A stretch of DNA of 64,000 nucleotides, from contig NZ_VUAZ01000052.1 of the NCBI RefSeq assembly GCF_009296165.1, forward strand, positions 1 to 64,000, given 5' to 3'. Shown here in pieces: positions 18,401 to 28,600 of the stretch. Every line of letters begins with the position of its first letter. The stretch's first letter is position 1. This stretch comes from Pseudomonas kitaguniensis. Lineage in GTDB: Bacteria; Pseudomonadota; Gammaproteobacteria; Pseudomonadales; Pseudomonadaceae. The notes under the pieces are model-generated. The model saw nothing but the letters and a program-made list of their open reading frames with translations. It did no database searches and was not told the DNA's origin. The position numbers and the translations under genes were made by a program.

Positions 18401-19588
18401 ATGGTTGCGGCCTTGGGTCAGCGTCAGGCCATCGACGGCCTGCGCACGGTTCGGGTCGGTGAAGCTCAAACCGCCCGCGTCCTGGTTCAGCGCGTCGGTG
18501 ACCGGGAAGTTTTCGAACACCAGGATCGAGTCGAACAGCGCCTGCTCGGCGGCGATCTTGCTCATCGCCTTGAGTTTGCCCAGCGGCAGGTAGGCGTGGT
18601 GGCGCAGGTCGCTGTTGGCCTGCTGCAACTGTTGCAACCAGTCCACCAACGCCGGGCCTTCGGACCATTGCACGCGCAGCGGCAGGGTGTTGATGAACAG
18701 GCCGACGGTGCTGTCGATAGCCGCCAGTTGTTCCGGGCGACCGGCCACGGTGACGCCATAGATCACGTCGTCGCGCCCGGCATGTTGGCCCAGCAGCAAC
18801 GCCCAGGCGCCCTGGATCAGGCTGTTCAGGGTCAGGTGATGACGGCGCGCAAACTGCGACAGTTGCTCGGTTTCGTCGACACTCAAGCGGTTTTCGCGCT
18901 CGGCGCAAGGCGCGTCGGTGGGCGGCGTCAGGCGCAGGCCGAAGTCGGGCAATGGCGTTGGTTCGCTGACGTCGTGCAGTTGTTCACGCCAAAAGCCTTC
19001 GGTGGCGGCCATGTCCTGCTCCGCCAGCCAGGCGATGTAGTCGCGGTAAGCGCGGGTCGGCGGCAGGTTGGCCGGGCGGCCATGCGCGTGCTGGTAGTAG
19101 AGCGCCAGCCATTCCTGAATCGCGATGCCCACGCTCCAGCCGTCCATGATGATGTGGTGGAAGGTCCAGATCAGGTGCCAGCGCGCAGGCTCAAGCCGCA
19201 CCAGCGCGAGGCGCATCAGCGGCGCGTCATTCAGCTCCAGCGGCTGGGCGCGTTGCTCCAGCGCCAACTGCTGCAGCGCGTTTTGGGTGTCGGTGCGCGT
19301 TTGCCAGTCGAGTTCGGTCAACGGCAGTTGCAGGTCGCCCTGGACCACTTGATAGGCGTCGTCGAGGTCTTCCCACAGGAACGCGCTGCGCAACACCGCG
19401 TGGCGTTGCATCAGGGCTTGCCAGGCGCCGCGAAACGCGTTCAGTTGCAGCGGGCCGTTCATTTCCAGGCTCAGTTGCTGGTAGTACACCCGTGAGTCGG
19501 GCTCCACCACGCTGTGAAACAGCAAACCGTGTTGCGTCGGCGAAAGCGAGTAGATGTCTTCGATGTTGTTCATTGGTGTGCGATCCAT
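9494..19588 (-). CDS. NRPS: C-A(Asp)-T-[inactive E-like]-C-A(Dab)-T-C-TauD hydroxylase
   Basis: The protein has 3364 residues. The first C domain has HHIIMDG at about 144. The first A domain (core TSGSTGTPKG near 628) has pocket D-L-T-K-V-G-H-V-G, the Asp code. T1 has GGDSILN near 1008. It is followed by an epimerase-like domain whose motif reads HPLCVDDASW (near 1178), so the second catalytic His is Pro. The second C domain has HHILTDAW near 1640. The second A domain has pocket D-I-W-E-L-T-A-D-D, the diaminobutyrate code. T2 (GGHSLLA, near 2512) precedes a third C domain (HHIATDAW, near 2700). From about 3050 to the end lies a TauD/SyrP-family Fe(II)/2-oxoglutarate dioxygenase (FHNES near 3138, VAHARDP near 3333). 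The final C-TauD pair has no A domain, so it acts on the next protein's carrier. A fused terminal hydroxylase of this kind is known for beta-hydroxy-Asp in siderophores. Confidence 0.9.
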   Translation of the reverse strand: MDRTPMNNIEDIYSLSPTQHGLLFHSVVEPDSRVYYQQLSLEMNGPLQLNAFRGAWQALMQRHAVLRSAFLWEDLDDAYQVVQGDLQLPLTELDWQTRTDTQNALQQLALEQRAQPLELNDAPLMRLALVRLEPARWHLIWTFHHIIMDGWSVGIAIQEWLALYYQHAHGRPANLPPTRAYRDYIAWLAEQDMAATEGFWREQLHDVSEPTPLPDFGLRLTPPTDAPCAERENRLSVDETEQLSQFARRHHLTLNSLIQGAWALLLGQHAGRDDVIYGVTVAGRPEQLAAIDSTVGLFINTLPLRVQWSEGPALVDWLQQLQQANSDLRHHAYLPLGKLKAMSKIAAEQALFDSILVFENFPVTDALNQDAGGLSFTDPNRAQAVDGLTLTQGRNHFPLSLIVVPGEQLHYLFSYDRKRFSDAEIARLSTQLRSVLLAMAAQPACRVGELDWLSAAERTQLQALGRGAQLAVAPLCLHQRFEQQVAAAPDQPALRDAHGALSYRELDQRANRLSQHLRAQGIGHDSLVALALERSADFVIALLATLKAGAAYLPLDLKQPLGRLADVLQDSRAALLIGATASPLLTRLAEHTPLLCLAEQAAVIAAQPDTAPVITHALDAAAYVIYTSGSTGTPKGVVVEHRAIVDYLTAVHSVLKPPAAARYGLLSSIAADLGHTQLFGALCSGGSLLLVDDESGFSPLALAELFSQHPVDVLKITPSHLGGLLQALPDARLLPTALLVFGGDALSPALLAQVNSLAPGLRVFNHYGPSEATVGAIATELTAGQRSIALGKPLPNRQLRVVDAQGRDVATGVSGELLISGALARGYLHRDDLTAERFHSDAQQQRWYRTGDRVRWLVDGQLAFLGRVDSQVKIRGNRLELGEVEAQIRRLSPLIEQVVVRAVELDGSVRLVAYLVASQSLSAVKLRNDLSSRVPDYMVPAHFITLDELPLTRNGKVDVQGLPLPQPANDESATHVAPRNEVETLLAAIWQDVLKREQVGVNDNFFAIGGDSILNLQIIARANQQGLKLTPRQLFENRTIADIARVLGADASHAVAEQLADGYALPLSAGQRARLEQGPLTATWRCVKLAQPLDRKLLAEALGALQQHHQALRLALDSDWQQRVLVAPTAPAVSLGEYTEAELHNVAQAAVERLDLHAGQSLHASLLGEHHLLLAAHPLCVDDASWPLLLNDLNLALGQLRFQRPVRLSYTGGNFTQWARHQHTYAESDALDDAWEHWLQYAAVDTLQLPHSQHVSQVMEHRLGAKPSGDLKRLVDVLHLDWNSLLASAVVEECRAHCGDGLLALDLHAARATAERLPVNAPIVLADLQPHLIIGALDLAVPVFVHTEGATLLQRVQAVAAQLRDYPQHGADYGALRYLSDNTYLQEPLRELPPAAVAIHWRGDLDSHREQRGLLEQVTAANTPTPSAHALRIDAHWQDGQLHLRCEGALAAEWAAPLAERLSALAALLAEPELRPASQAFPLCHQQAATLAAEPLDWANLEDVYPLSSMQQGMLLHTLLQPNSGIYLMQQRYSWDGVLQRPAMQAAWQVFLDRHPMMRTAFWWQDDHEPLQCVYRSTDPAFDWQDLRHLNDAQQRAAMDQALEAQRVQGFDMSSAPLTHLRVFQLDERRFAVVRSFHHILTDAWCFGLLMEDLLAIYQAIVRQEPIARPRLRSFRGYMSWLERQDMAAAHAFWQADLAGFSEPTPLHVDTALARPEQAPEQVGDFDQTLSISQTQRLQQLCQHYQLTPNTWIQGAWALLLSRYSGNRDVLFGVTVAGRPTDLAGVEEMVGLFINSLPLRIDVDPQAPVANWLQALLSHNARLREHESASLVDIQRSSGVPRGQPLFDSLVVFENAPLDISSVQLDAFSIDIYEDRVHTNFPMTVVLYPGDRLGIRLSYDSQRFSSDTVQRMLGHLVQLLSSMLDAPEAPLGSLHMLPPAEREQLQVDWNRSAVDFPLSQGYAALFADQVRRRPQQIAAVHQHETLTYAELDRRANAVAHALQAAGAGPESLVALFAERGLALLTLMIGTLKAGAAFQALDIQQPPARLAELLNLSAAPLLLVCDSAAAELDAVLPQILKQPTCLIAQPLWQGEAKPAVAYTHNPDQLAYVIFTSGSTGKPKGVMVEQRGMLNNIFGKVPALGLGEHDRIAQTASPAFDICVWQFLAAPLVGATVHILPDSQAHDPLALLDAVQAQQLSLLETVPALMRGMLQEARAQHSLSTLRWLLPTGEALPPALAQDWFARFASVPLMNAYGPAECSDDVAFYPISEAPGDDCLHMPIGRPTANNQVFVLDAELRSVPIGVPGELCIGGAGVGRGYLHDPQRTREAFVAHPFEPGARLYRSGDIGRLRADGVIEYLGRRDQQVKIRGYRIELGEIENRLMQHPAVDSAAVLALPDARGALQLVAWYVLDDTADLGGQPAQQVLSAHLAQQLASYMLPARWLNLAQLPLNANGKVDRRALAALDVPHAEQAEGESVAPRTPTEHVLAELWQDILGVATVSVHDDFFAIGGHSLLATQMLSRIRRRLNVSLPLRTLFEGGTLEQLALAVEQQAQVPDDNPIVPVPRNQTLALSYSQQRLWFLDRFEGPNAAYNMTSVVRLRGALDTGALQQALQRVLERHESLRTSFHLKGDQPCQVINPAPMLNLTPISVQAHALQRLIDQHAAQPFDLQHAPMLRAHLLQVGADDHVLQLVLHHIATDAWSMGILIQELITGYQAYASGSAPVFTPLPIQYADYAQWQRSEPQQRQLARAIDYWRRQLDGAPTLIALPLDAPRPTQPDYQGAVLTQHFSKAQTQVLKAYAHTQRATLFMVLLNAFNSLLQRATGTHDFIVGTDLANREQPALEQLIGFFVNVLPIRARLSDSDSFDSRLQRLREDCLAAFQHQQVPFDKLVEALQPPRTPGVNPLVQVLFVMQNTPQGTASLSGLEVEHLEPQQQTSKFDLAVFVEEDESGLNVRWVYRTSVLQAQTIARLEQGFEQLLERLTLQTWAWRLEGDSQPAPVAIDEAQARSERKQSKMSKLKNTRATAVSQLAHEQVRTRTLSDAQPLPLVIEPLLADLDPVHWAVQAREWINAQLRTHGGLLFRGFNLPDASAFEQFAQAIEPDLFGTYGDLPKNKSGKNIYHSTPYPEQHMILFHNESSHLPQWPRKQWFYCEIPAPRGGCTPVVDCRQVLAQLPADIVERFKALGLLYVRHFTDKLDVRWQDFFKTEQREEVERQCRKSGMQWEWLGADNLKIAQYCPAIVAHPDTGEASFFNQVQLHHSACLEPEVRRNLINLFGAGNLPRNVYYGDGSVIEDAVMEVIGAAYEACAVRFAWQKGDMVMLDNMLVAHARDPFEGERKICVAMGQMMNREPLNRTEEQA

Positions 19589-19627
19589 TTCAAAAACGGG
19601 GAGAAAACGGCGAACGACGCAGCGTTT

Positions 19628-22600
19628 TCAGGCATTCGGTTTGCGCTTTAGCTTGCTCAGCAAGGTGTCCAGCGACTTCTGATTCAGCGCCTTGGCCAAC
19701 GGGAAGTCAGACGGCATCAGTGCCCCGGCGTGTGGATCAAGGCAGTGTTCGAGCAGTGCTTGCAGGTGCGTCAGCAGGCGCGCCGGCAGGTCGCGATCGG
19801 CGGCCGGGCTGACGCTGTGCCAGTGCAGGTGCAGCACGCCGTCTTCCAGCCATGCCACCACTTCACGGGCATGGCTCACCCGGTTAATGCCGGCAACCTC
19901 GGGCGGCGCCGCCAGTGTGCTGGCGCGCAGCCAACCGGCGGGCGGTTGCTCGTGGCCCAAATAGTTGAACAGCACGTCACCGGTGGCCGCCGGCAATTCA
20001 CCGCGCAGGCGCAGCAAACCGTGGCCCAAGCCCTGGCCTGGAACCGCGCGCAAGGCCTCTTTGGCCTGGCGCACCCAGTCGCCGACGCTGCCACGCGCGT
20101 TCACCCGCAGCGGGAACAGGGTGGTGAACCAGCCCACGGTGCGGCTGACATCCAGCCCCGCAAAACCTGCATCACGGCCGTGGCGTTCCAAGTCGACGAC
20201 GATGTCCTGGCGCTGCTCGACTTCCGCCAGCGTTGCGACGAGCGCGGCGATCAACAGTTCTTCGGGCTGGGTGCGATAGGCCGCATGGGACTCGGTCAAC
20301 CATTGATGAGTGCGCGGCGCATCCCAACGCGCCGCCAGGGTCTCGCGCTCGGCCACCGTTGCCTGTGGCCGAGGGTTAGCAGCGACCTGGCTGGCCCAGT
20401 AAGGCTGTTCGGCGCCGACGTTGGCTGCGTGCGCGTGCATCTGCTCGGCCCACTGGCGATAAGCCGTGGTTTTCGCCGGCAGTGTCGCCGGCGTGCCGTT
20501 CTCCAGCGCGGCATACAGCGTCTGGAAGTCTTCCAGCAGCGGCGCCCAGGAAACCGCATCGATCACCAAGTGATGCGCCACCAGGTACAGGCGTTGCGGC
20601 GTGCCTTCGAGCAGCGCGGCGGCGAACAGCGGGCCGTGTTGCAGGTCCAGGCTTTGTGCGACCTGTTGCAGTTGCTCCACGTGCGTCACGCGGGTCAACT
20701 GCGCAGGTTCGACCGCAGCGATGTGCGCTCGCCATGCGCCGTCCACTTCGGTGAAGCGCAGGCGCAAGGCGTCGTGATGCGCGACCAGCCGATCGAGTGT
20801 CGCTTGTACGTGGGCGAGTTGCAGCGGGCGCTCGCTGTCGGCCAGCACCGACTGGTTCCAGTAAGCGGCCTGCGGTTGTTGCTGGTCAAAGAACCATTGA
20901 TGCAGCGGCATCAACGGCATCGGGCCAACGATGTCACCTTGCTCGGCCACGGCCAGCAGTGGCGTGATCACCAAGGCCAGTGCCGCCGGGGTTTGCGCGC
21001 GGAACAGGTCTTTCGGCGTCAGCGCGTAACCGTGGTCGCGCAGGTGTGAGATCAACTTCAGGCCGAGGATCGAGTCACCGCCCAAGGCGAAGAAACTGTC
21101 TGCAGCACCGACCGCGCGGCCAGCGGTGAGGCTGTCGCCAAGCAACTCGCTGAACAGTTGGCACACCAGGCTTTCCAGCGCAGTGCGCGGCGCCACTGGT
21201 TCGTGCTGCGTCTGTGGCAACGGCAGCGCCGCCAGGGCTTTGCGGTCGAGTTTGCCGTTGCTGGTCAGCGGCAGGCTCGGCACCTCTACCCAGACCGCAG
21301 GCAGCATGTACGCCGGCAACTCGGCGCCGAGCGCAGCGGCCAGGTCCGGCTGCGGCGAGTGGCTGCTATAGAACGCCACCAGGCGGTTGTCGATGACCAG
21401 CGTGCACGCACCGGTGATGCCCGGTTGAGCCAGTAGCGCGGCATCAATTTCGCCCAGCTCGATGCGCTGGCCACGCAGTTTGACCTGATGGTCGAGGCGG
21501 CCGAGGTAGTCGACATTGCCGTCAGCGAGGAAGCGGCAACGGTCGCCGGTGCGGTACAGGCGTTCGCCGTCGACCATCAGGAAGCGTTCGGCGCTGAGGT
21601 CGTCACGTTTCAGGTAGCCACGCGCGACACCGACGCCACCGATGTACAACTCGCCGATGCTGCCAATCGGCAGCGGTTGCTGGGCGTCATCGAGGATGTA
21701 CAGGCGCAGGTTGGCAATCGGTTTGCCGATGGGCACCACGCTATCAGTGACTGAACAGCGCCATACCGACACGTCAATCGCCGCTTCGGTCGGGCCGTAC
21801 AGGTTGACCAACACGGCCGGGTGTTGCGACATAAAGCGCTGCACCAAGTCGACCGGCAACGCTTCACCGCTGGCAAACACTTGGCGCAGGCTGCGGCAGT
21901 CGGCCAGGCTGGGCTCTTCAACAAACGCGCGGAGCATCGACGGCACGAAGTGCAGCGTGGTGATCTGTTCCTGTTGAATCAGTTGGCTGAGGTAAGCCGG
22001 GTCACGATGCCCGTCGGGGCGTGCAACCACCAGCGTGGCCCCGGTGATCAGCGGCCAGAAAAACTCCCAGACCGACACGTCAAAGCTGTACGGGGTTTTC
22101 TGCAAGACTCGGTCGTTCGGGCCAATCGGGAACGCGTCCTGCATCCAGTGCAGGCGGTTCATCAGCGCGCCATGTTCGTTCATCACGCCTTTGGGCTGGC
22201 CGGTGGAACCCGAGGTATAGAGCACGTAGGCGAGGTCACTGGCGTGGACGCTCAGCGGGTCTGCGGCAGGTGCCTCTGGCAGCGTCTCCAGCGTCCAGGC
22301 GGTGTGGCCTGCGGGCAAGTGTGGCAGCCACTGCGCTTGCGTCAGCGTAACGTGTGCGTCTGCGTCAGCGATCAAGAACGCCAAGCGCGCAGCCGGCAAT
22401 TCCGGGTCCAGCGGCAACCAGGCCGCACCGGCATGCACCACGCCGAGCAAGGCAACGACCATCTCCACCGAACGCTGCATGCACACCGGCACAATCGACT
22501 CGCGGCCAATACCGGCGCTGCGCAGGGCGCGGGCGACGGATTGCGCGCGCTGGTCCAGCTCGGCATAGCTGAGGCGCTGGCCTTCAAACACCAATGCCGT

Positions 22601-25600
22601 TGCATTCGGGGTCAGTGCGGCTTGTTGGGCCAAGGCCGTGTGCAGGTTGCTTGGGCCTTTATAGTCACGCTCGGTCGCGTTCCACTGCGCAAGCTGAGCC
22701 TGATCCTGCGACTGCGGGAACAGCTCGACCAGCGCGCGTTCCGGCGCAGCCACCAGTGCATCGAGCAGGGCACACCACTGCGCGCTCCAGCGTTGCATCG
22801 TCGCGGCGTTGAACAGCGCGGCCTGGTATTCCAGCGTAAGGCGCATGTCGCTACCGTCATCGTGGACTTCCCAGCTTTGTTCGAACTTGGCGTCGATGGC
22901 TGGCAGCGTTTGTTCCGTCAGGCTCATGCCAGGCCACTGGCGACTGTCCATGCGGCCGTGGTTGAGCGAGAACAGCACCTGAAACAGCGGCGTGCGGTTG
23001 AGGTCGCGGCGCTGGGCCACGGCGCCGACCAAGGTGGCGAAAGGCAGGTCGGCATGCGCCTGGGCGGCGCGCAGGTCGGCTTCCAGGTTGGCCAATAAGG
23101 TCGCCGCCGGGGCCTGTTGATCGACCTCGCTGCGGAGCACCAGCGTGTTGACCAGGCAGGCCAGCAGCGCTTGGGTTTGCGGCTGATCACGCTGGTCGGC
23201 CGGGGTGCCCAGGCGAATCTCGCGCTGGCCGCTGTAACGTGCGAGCAGTGCACTCAGGGCCGCCGCCAGCACCACGTACGGCGTGCTGCCGCGCAGCCGC
23301 GCAAACTCGCGGATCGCGGCGGCGCGCTGGGCGCCAAGGCTGACGCTCAGTTGACCGGCGCGCCGATCCGCTTCGGCGGCGCGTGGCTGGTCGAGTGGCA
23401 GTTCGAGGGCATAGTCGTCCTGGCCGAGGTGCTGTTTCCAGTAGTCCAGGCTGAGCTGGCGCCGGGCCTGAGTGTCCGCTTGGTGTTGCCACACGGCGAA
23501 GTCAACATAGTCGATCGCCAGTGCCGCCCAGCCCGGCGCTTGCGCGTCGAGGCCGGCACGGTAGGCCTGCGCCAGTTCGTCGATCAACAACTGCATGGCC
23601 CAGCCATCGGTGGCGCTGTGGTGCAGGCACACCAGCAGCAGGTGTTCGTCGCTGCCGTGGCGTTGCAGCAACTGCGCGCGCCACGGGGCGGCGTTCGCCA
23701 GGTCAAACGGGGCCATCAAGTCAGTTTGTGCCTGGCTACATGCGGTGTTCCAGTTATCGGTGGCAACCTCGATCACGCGCAGCGCCGGGCCTTGCGGGTC
23801 GATGAGCAATTGCGCTTCGCCGGCGACGTCGACAATGCGGCTGCGCAACACCAGGTGGCGCTCACTGACCAGGTCAAATGCCTGCCGCAACACGGGCACG
23901 TTGAGGCTGCCGCTCAAGCTCAGTGCGAACGGCATGTGGTATTCGCGCGACTCCGGCACCAAGCGGCTGAGCATCCAGAAGCGGTGTTGCGCCAGGCCCA
24001 GCGGCAATACTGCCGGGCGCGGTTGTGCAGTGATCAGCTCGCCAGGCAGCGCATCGCGCAGGTGCGCGGCCAGCGCCGCCACCGTCGGTTGGGCAAACAC
24101 CAGCGCCAATGGCAAGCTGACGTTGAGGCGTTCACGCACACGGGCGACCAAGCGCGTGGCGAGCAGCGAATGTCCGCCGAGCTGGAAGAAGTTGTCGTCG
24201 ATGCCTGGCAGCGGGCATTCCAGCACGTCGCTGAACAGTTCGCAGAGCAGCGTTTGCGTGGCGTTTTGCGGCGCCCGGTGCGGCTGTTCGCGGGGCGCGT
24301 CCGGCAGCTTGATGGCGGCGAGCGCTTTGCGGTCGAGCTTGCCGTTGCTGTTCAGCGGCAGGTGGTCGAGCTGCACCAGCAGGCTTGGCAACATGTGCGT
24401 CGGCAACTGATTGCTGAGTGCCGCGCGCAGGCTGGCTTCATCAGCGTCGCCACTCCAGAAACTCACCAAACGCTGATCCAGCAACAAGGTGGCGGCGTCA
24501 CGCACGCTAGGCTGAGCCAGCAACGCGGCGTCGATTTCGCCCAGTTCGATACGCTGGCCGCGCAGTTTGACCTGATGGTCGAGGCGGCCGAGGTAGTCGA
24601 TGTTGCCGTCAGCGAGGAAGCGGCAACGGTCGCCGGTGCGGTATAGGCGTTCGCCATTCACCATCAGGAAGCGTTCGGCGCTGAGGCCGTCACGCTTCAG
24701 GTAGCCACGCGCGACGCCGACACCACCGATGTACAGCTCGCCGATGCTGCCAATCGGCAGCGGTTGCTGGGCGTCATCGAGGATGTACAGGCGCAGGTTG
24801 GCAATCGGTTTGCCGATCGGCACCACGCTGTCGGTGACCGAGCAGCGCCATACCGACACGTCAATTGCCGCTTCGGTCGGGCCATACAGGTTGACCAGCG
24901 CCGCCGGGTGTTGCGACATAAAGCGCTGCACCAAGTCGACCGGCAACGCTTCACCGCTGGCGAACACTTGGCGCAGGCTGCGGCAGTCGGCCAGGCTGGG
25001 CTCTTCAACAAACGCGCGGAGCATCGACGGCACGAAGTGCAGCGTGGTGATCTGTTCCTGCTGGATCAACTGGCTCAGGTAAGCCGGGTCGCGATGCCCG
25101 TCGGGGCGTGCGACCACCAAGGTCGCACCGGTGATCAGCGGCCAGAAGAACTCCCAGACCGACACGTCAAAGCTGTACGGGGTTTTCTGCAAGACTCGGT
25201 CATTCGGGCCAATCGGGAACGCGTCCTGCATCCAGTGCAGGCGGTTCATCAGCGCGCCATGTTCGTTCATCACGCCTTTGGGCTGGCCGGTGGAACCGGA
25301 GGTATACAGCACGTAAGCGAGGTCACTGGCGTGCCCATCGAGTGCCGGGCTGTTTTCAGCGGCGGGCAGCGTGTCCAGGGTCCAGGCCGTGTGCCCAACC
25401 GGCAAGTGTGGCAGCCACTGTGCTTGCGTCAGCGTCACTTGGGCGTCTGCGTCAGCGATCAAAAACGCCAAGCGTGATGCCGGCAATTCCGGGTCCAGCG
25501 GCAACCAGGCCGCACCGGCATGCACCACGCCGAGCAAGGCAACGACCATCTCCACGGAACGCTGCATGCACACCGGCACAATCGACTCGCGGCCAATACC

Positions 25601-28600
25601 GGCAGCGCGCAGGGCGCGGGCGACGGTGCGCGCGCGCTGGTCCAGCTCGGCATAGCTGAGGCGCTGGCCTTCAAACACCAGCGCCGTTGCATTCGGGGTC
25701 AACGCGACTTGTTGGCTCAGGGCCGTGTGCAAGTGCGTCGGCCCGGGGTAATCGCGCGCGGTAGCGTTCCATTCAAGCTGCTGCTGACGTTCGGCGGGCG
25801 TCACCGCTGACCAGTCGCCAAGGCGCATCTGTGGCGTTTCCAGCATGGTTTCCAACAGCGCTTGCCATTGCGTCAACCAGCGTTGGGCGGTGGCGTGGCT
25901 GAACAGCGCGCTGCGGTATTCGAGCAACACCGACAGCACCTCGCCGTCGTGCACTTCCCAGTTCAGGTCGAATTTGGTTGCGCTGGCGGTGACCGCACGT
26001 TCGCTGACCTGCAATTGCGGCCACTGGCTGGCACTCGCGGCGCCGTTCTGCATCACGAACAGCACCTGGAACAACGGCGTCTGGCCGAGGCTGCGCTGCG
26101 GCGCGAGGTGTTCGACCACTTGATCGAACGGCACCTGTTGATGCTGTTGCGCGTCCAGCACGGTATTACGCACCTGATCGAGCAAACCGGCAAAATCCAG
26201 GCTCGGCTCCAGGTCGGCACGCATCACCACGGTGTTGACGAAGCACCCGATCAGCGGCTGCAACTCGGCCAAAGGCCGCTGGGCCACCGGGCTGCCGATG
26301 CGCACGTCGCGCTGGTTGGCGTAACGCCCGAGCAACAGTTGTGCGGCACTCAGCAGCAGCATGTACAGGGTCGCACCGCGCTGTTGCGCGAACTGGCGCA
26401 AACGCGCGGTCAGCTCGGCGGGCAGTTGCAACTGCACCGAACCGGCGCGCGGGTCGAGCACCTGCGGGCGCGGCTGGTCGGTGGGCAGTTCAAGCCGGTA
26501 GCCTGGGTCTTCAAGCTGCGTGCGCCAGTACGCCAGTTGGCTGTCGAACAGCGCCTGCTGCGCAGGCTCGCGTTGCCACACGGCGTAATCCGCGTAGTGC
26601 AGCGCCAGCGTTGGCAGGTTGGGCGTGCGGCTCTGGCAGTGTGCGCTGTAACACTCGGCCAATTCGTCGAGCAGGTTCTGGGTGGACGCGTCGTCGGTGG
26701 CGCAGTGATGCAGGGTCAGCACCAACAATGCCTGGCGGTTGCGCTGAAGCAACGTCGCGCGGATCGGCACTTCGTGCGCCAGGTCGAAGCGCTGCGCGGT
26801 GGCGGCCTGGATCGCGGCGTCGGTCAGTTGCTGCCAGCGTTGGTCGTCGACGGCATCCAGCGGCGTCAGGCCCAGCGGCAGAGCAAACGACGGCTCAATC
26901 ACCGACGCCAAGTCACCTGCGGCTTCACGCACGATGCGGCTGCGCAGGATTTCGTGGCGTTGAATCACCGTGTTCAGCGCCGATTGCAGCGCCGCCAGGT
27001 TCAGCTCACCGTCGAACTGCACGGCGCTGACCGCATTGTATTCACTGACGCCGCTCAGTTGTTCGAGGAACCACAGGCGCTGCTGTTCGAACGACAGCGG
27101 CAAGCTGGCGGGGCGCTGCGCCGGTACAAAGGTTGCGGCAGGGCTTTGCAGCGGCTGCGTCAGCAACGCGGCCAGCGCTTGCAAGGTTGGGTGTTCGAAC
27201 ACTGCACGCAGCGGTGGCACCGAGGCAAATTGCTGACGCAAGCGTGCAAACAGCACCGCCGCCAGCAACGAATGGCCGCCGAGATAAAAGAACTGGCTGT
27301 CACGCCCGATAGCGCTCACCGGTACAGTCAGCAGCTCGGCCCACAAGGCCGCGAGTTGGCGTTCGGCGTCGGTACGCGGCGGGTCTTGCGCGTCCGGTTC
27401 GGCTTGGGTGTCTGGCGCGGGCAAGGCCTTGCGGTTGAGTTTGCCGTTATCGGTCAGCGGTAATTGGTCGAGCACCACGAACGCCGAAGGCACCATATAG
27501 TCGGGCAGCGCGGCGCCGAGGCTGTTGCGCCAGGCATTTACATCAGCCGCGTGGTCGGTGGTGACGTAGGCCACCAGGCGTTTGTCGCCGGGCACGTCTT
27601 CACGCGCCAACACCACCGCCTGACGCACGCCGGGTTGCGCGCCGATCAAGGCTTCGATCTCACCGAGTTCCACGCGGAAACCACGAATTTTGACCTGATG
27701 GTCCATGCGGCCGAGGTATTCAAGCTGGCCGTCCGGCAGCCAGCGCACCAAGTCGCCGGACTTGTACATGCGCGCCTTTGGCAGCGGCGAAAACGGGTCG
27801 TTGATAAATACCTTGGCGGTTTGTTCAGCGCGGTTGAGGTAACCCAAGGTCACCCCGGCACCGCCGATGTGCAGCTCGCCGGGCACGCCCACCGGCATCG
27901 GGTTAAGGAACGCGTCCAGCACGTAGGCACGCACGTTGGCGATCGGCCGGCCGATGATCGGGCGTTGCGGGAAATCCTCCACCGCGCAACCGGTGGCGTC
28001 CACCGTGCATTCGGTCGGCCCGTAGGTGTTGAAAAAGCGGCTGCCGCGTATTGCCGGCAGGCGTTGCCAGAGCTGCGCATCCACCGCGTCGCCGCCAAAC
28101 AGCACAAAGCGCGGCAGGTAGGTGTCGCCACGGCGCACGCCGTCGGTTTCGAGCAGGTTTTTCAGCTGCGCCGGGGTGCATTCGAACGCGTCCAGGCGCG
28201 TCTCTTTGAAAAACTGCGCGAGTGCAGCCGGGTCGTAACGCACGTCTTCGGGCGTGAGGTACAGACTGTGGCCGTCGAGCAGCAAGATCAGCTCGGCGAC
28301 GGAACTGTCGAACGCGAATGAATAGTTGAAGCTGGTGCGCATCGGCTGATCGGTGTAGCGCCGGTACAGGCCGTGGATACGCGCCCACGCGAGGTTGACC
28401 ACGGACGCGTTGGTGACCAGCGTGCCTTTAGGCTTACCGGTCGAACCCGAGGTGTACATGATGTAGGCCAGGTCATCCGGCCCCGCGACTGGCGCGAGGT
28501 TGTCGCCTGGCTGCGCGGCGAACAGCGCGGCATCGGCGTCCAGGCGCAAGCGCGGCAACTGGCTGCCGAGCTGTTCGAGCAGGCGTTGCTGGCCGAGGAA

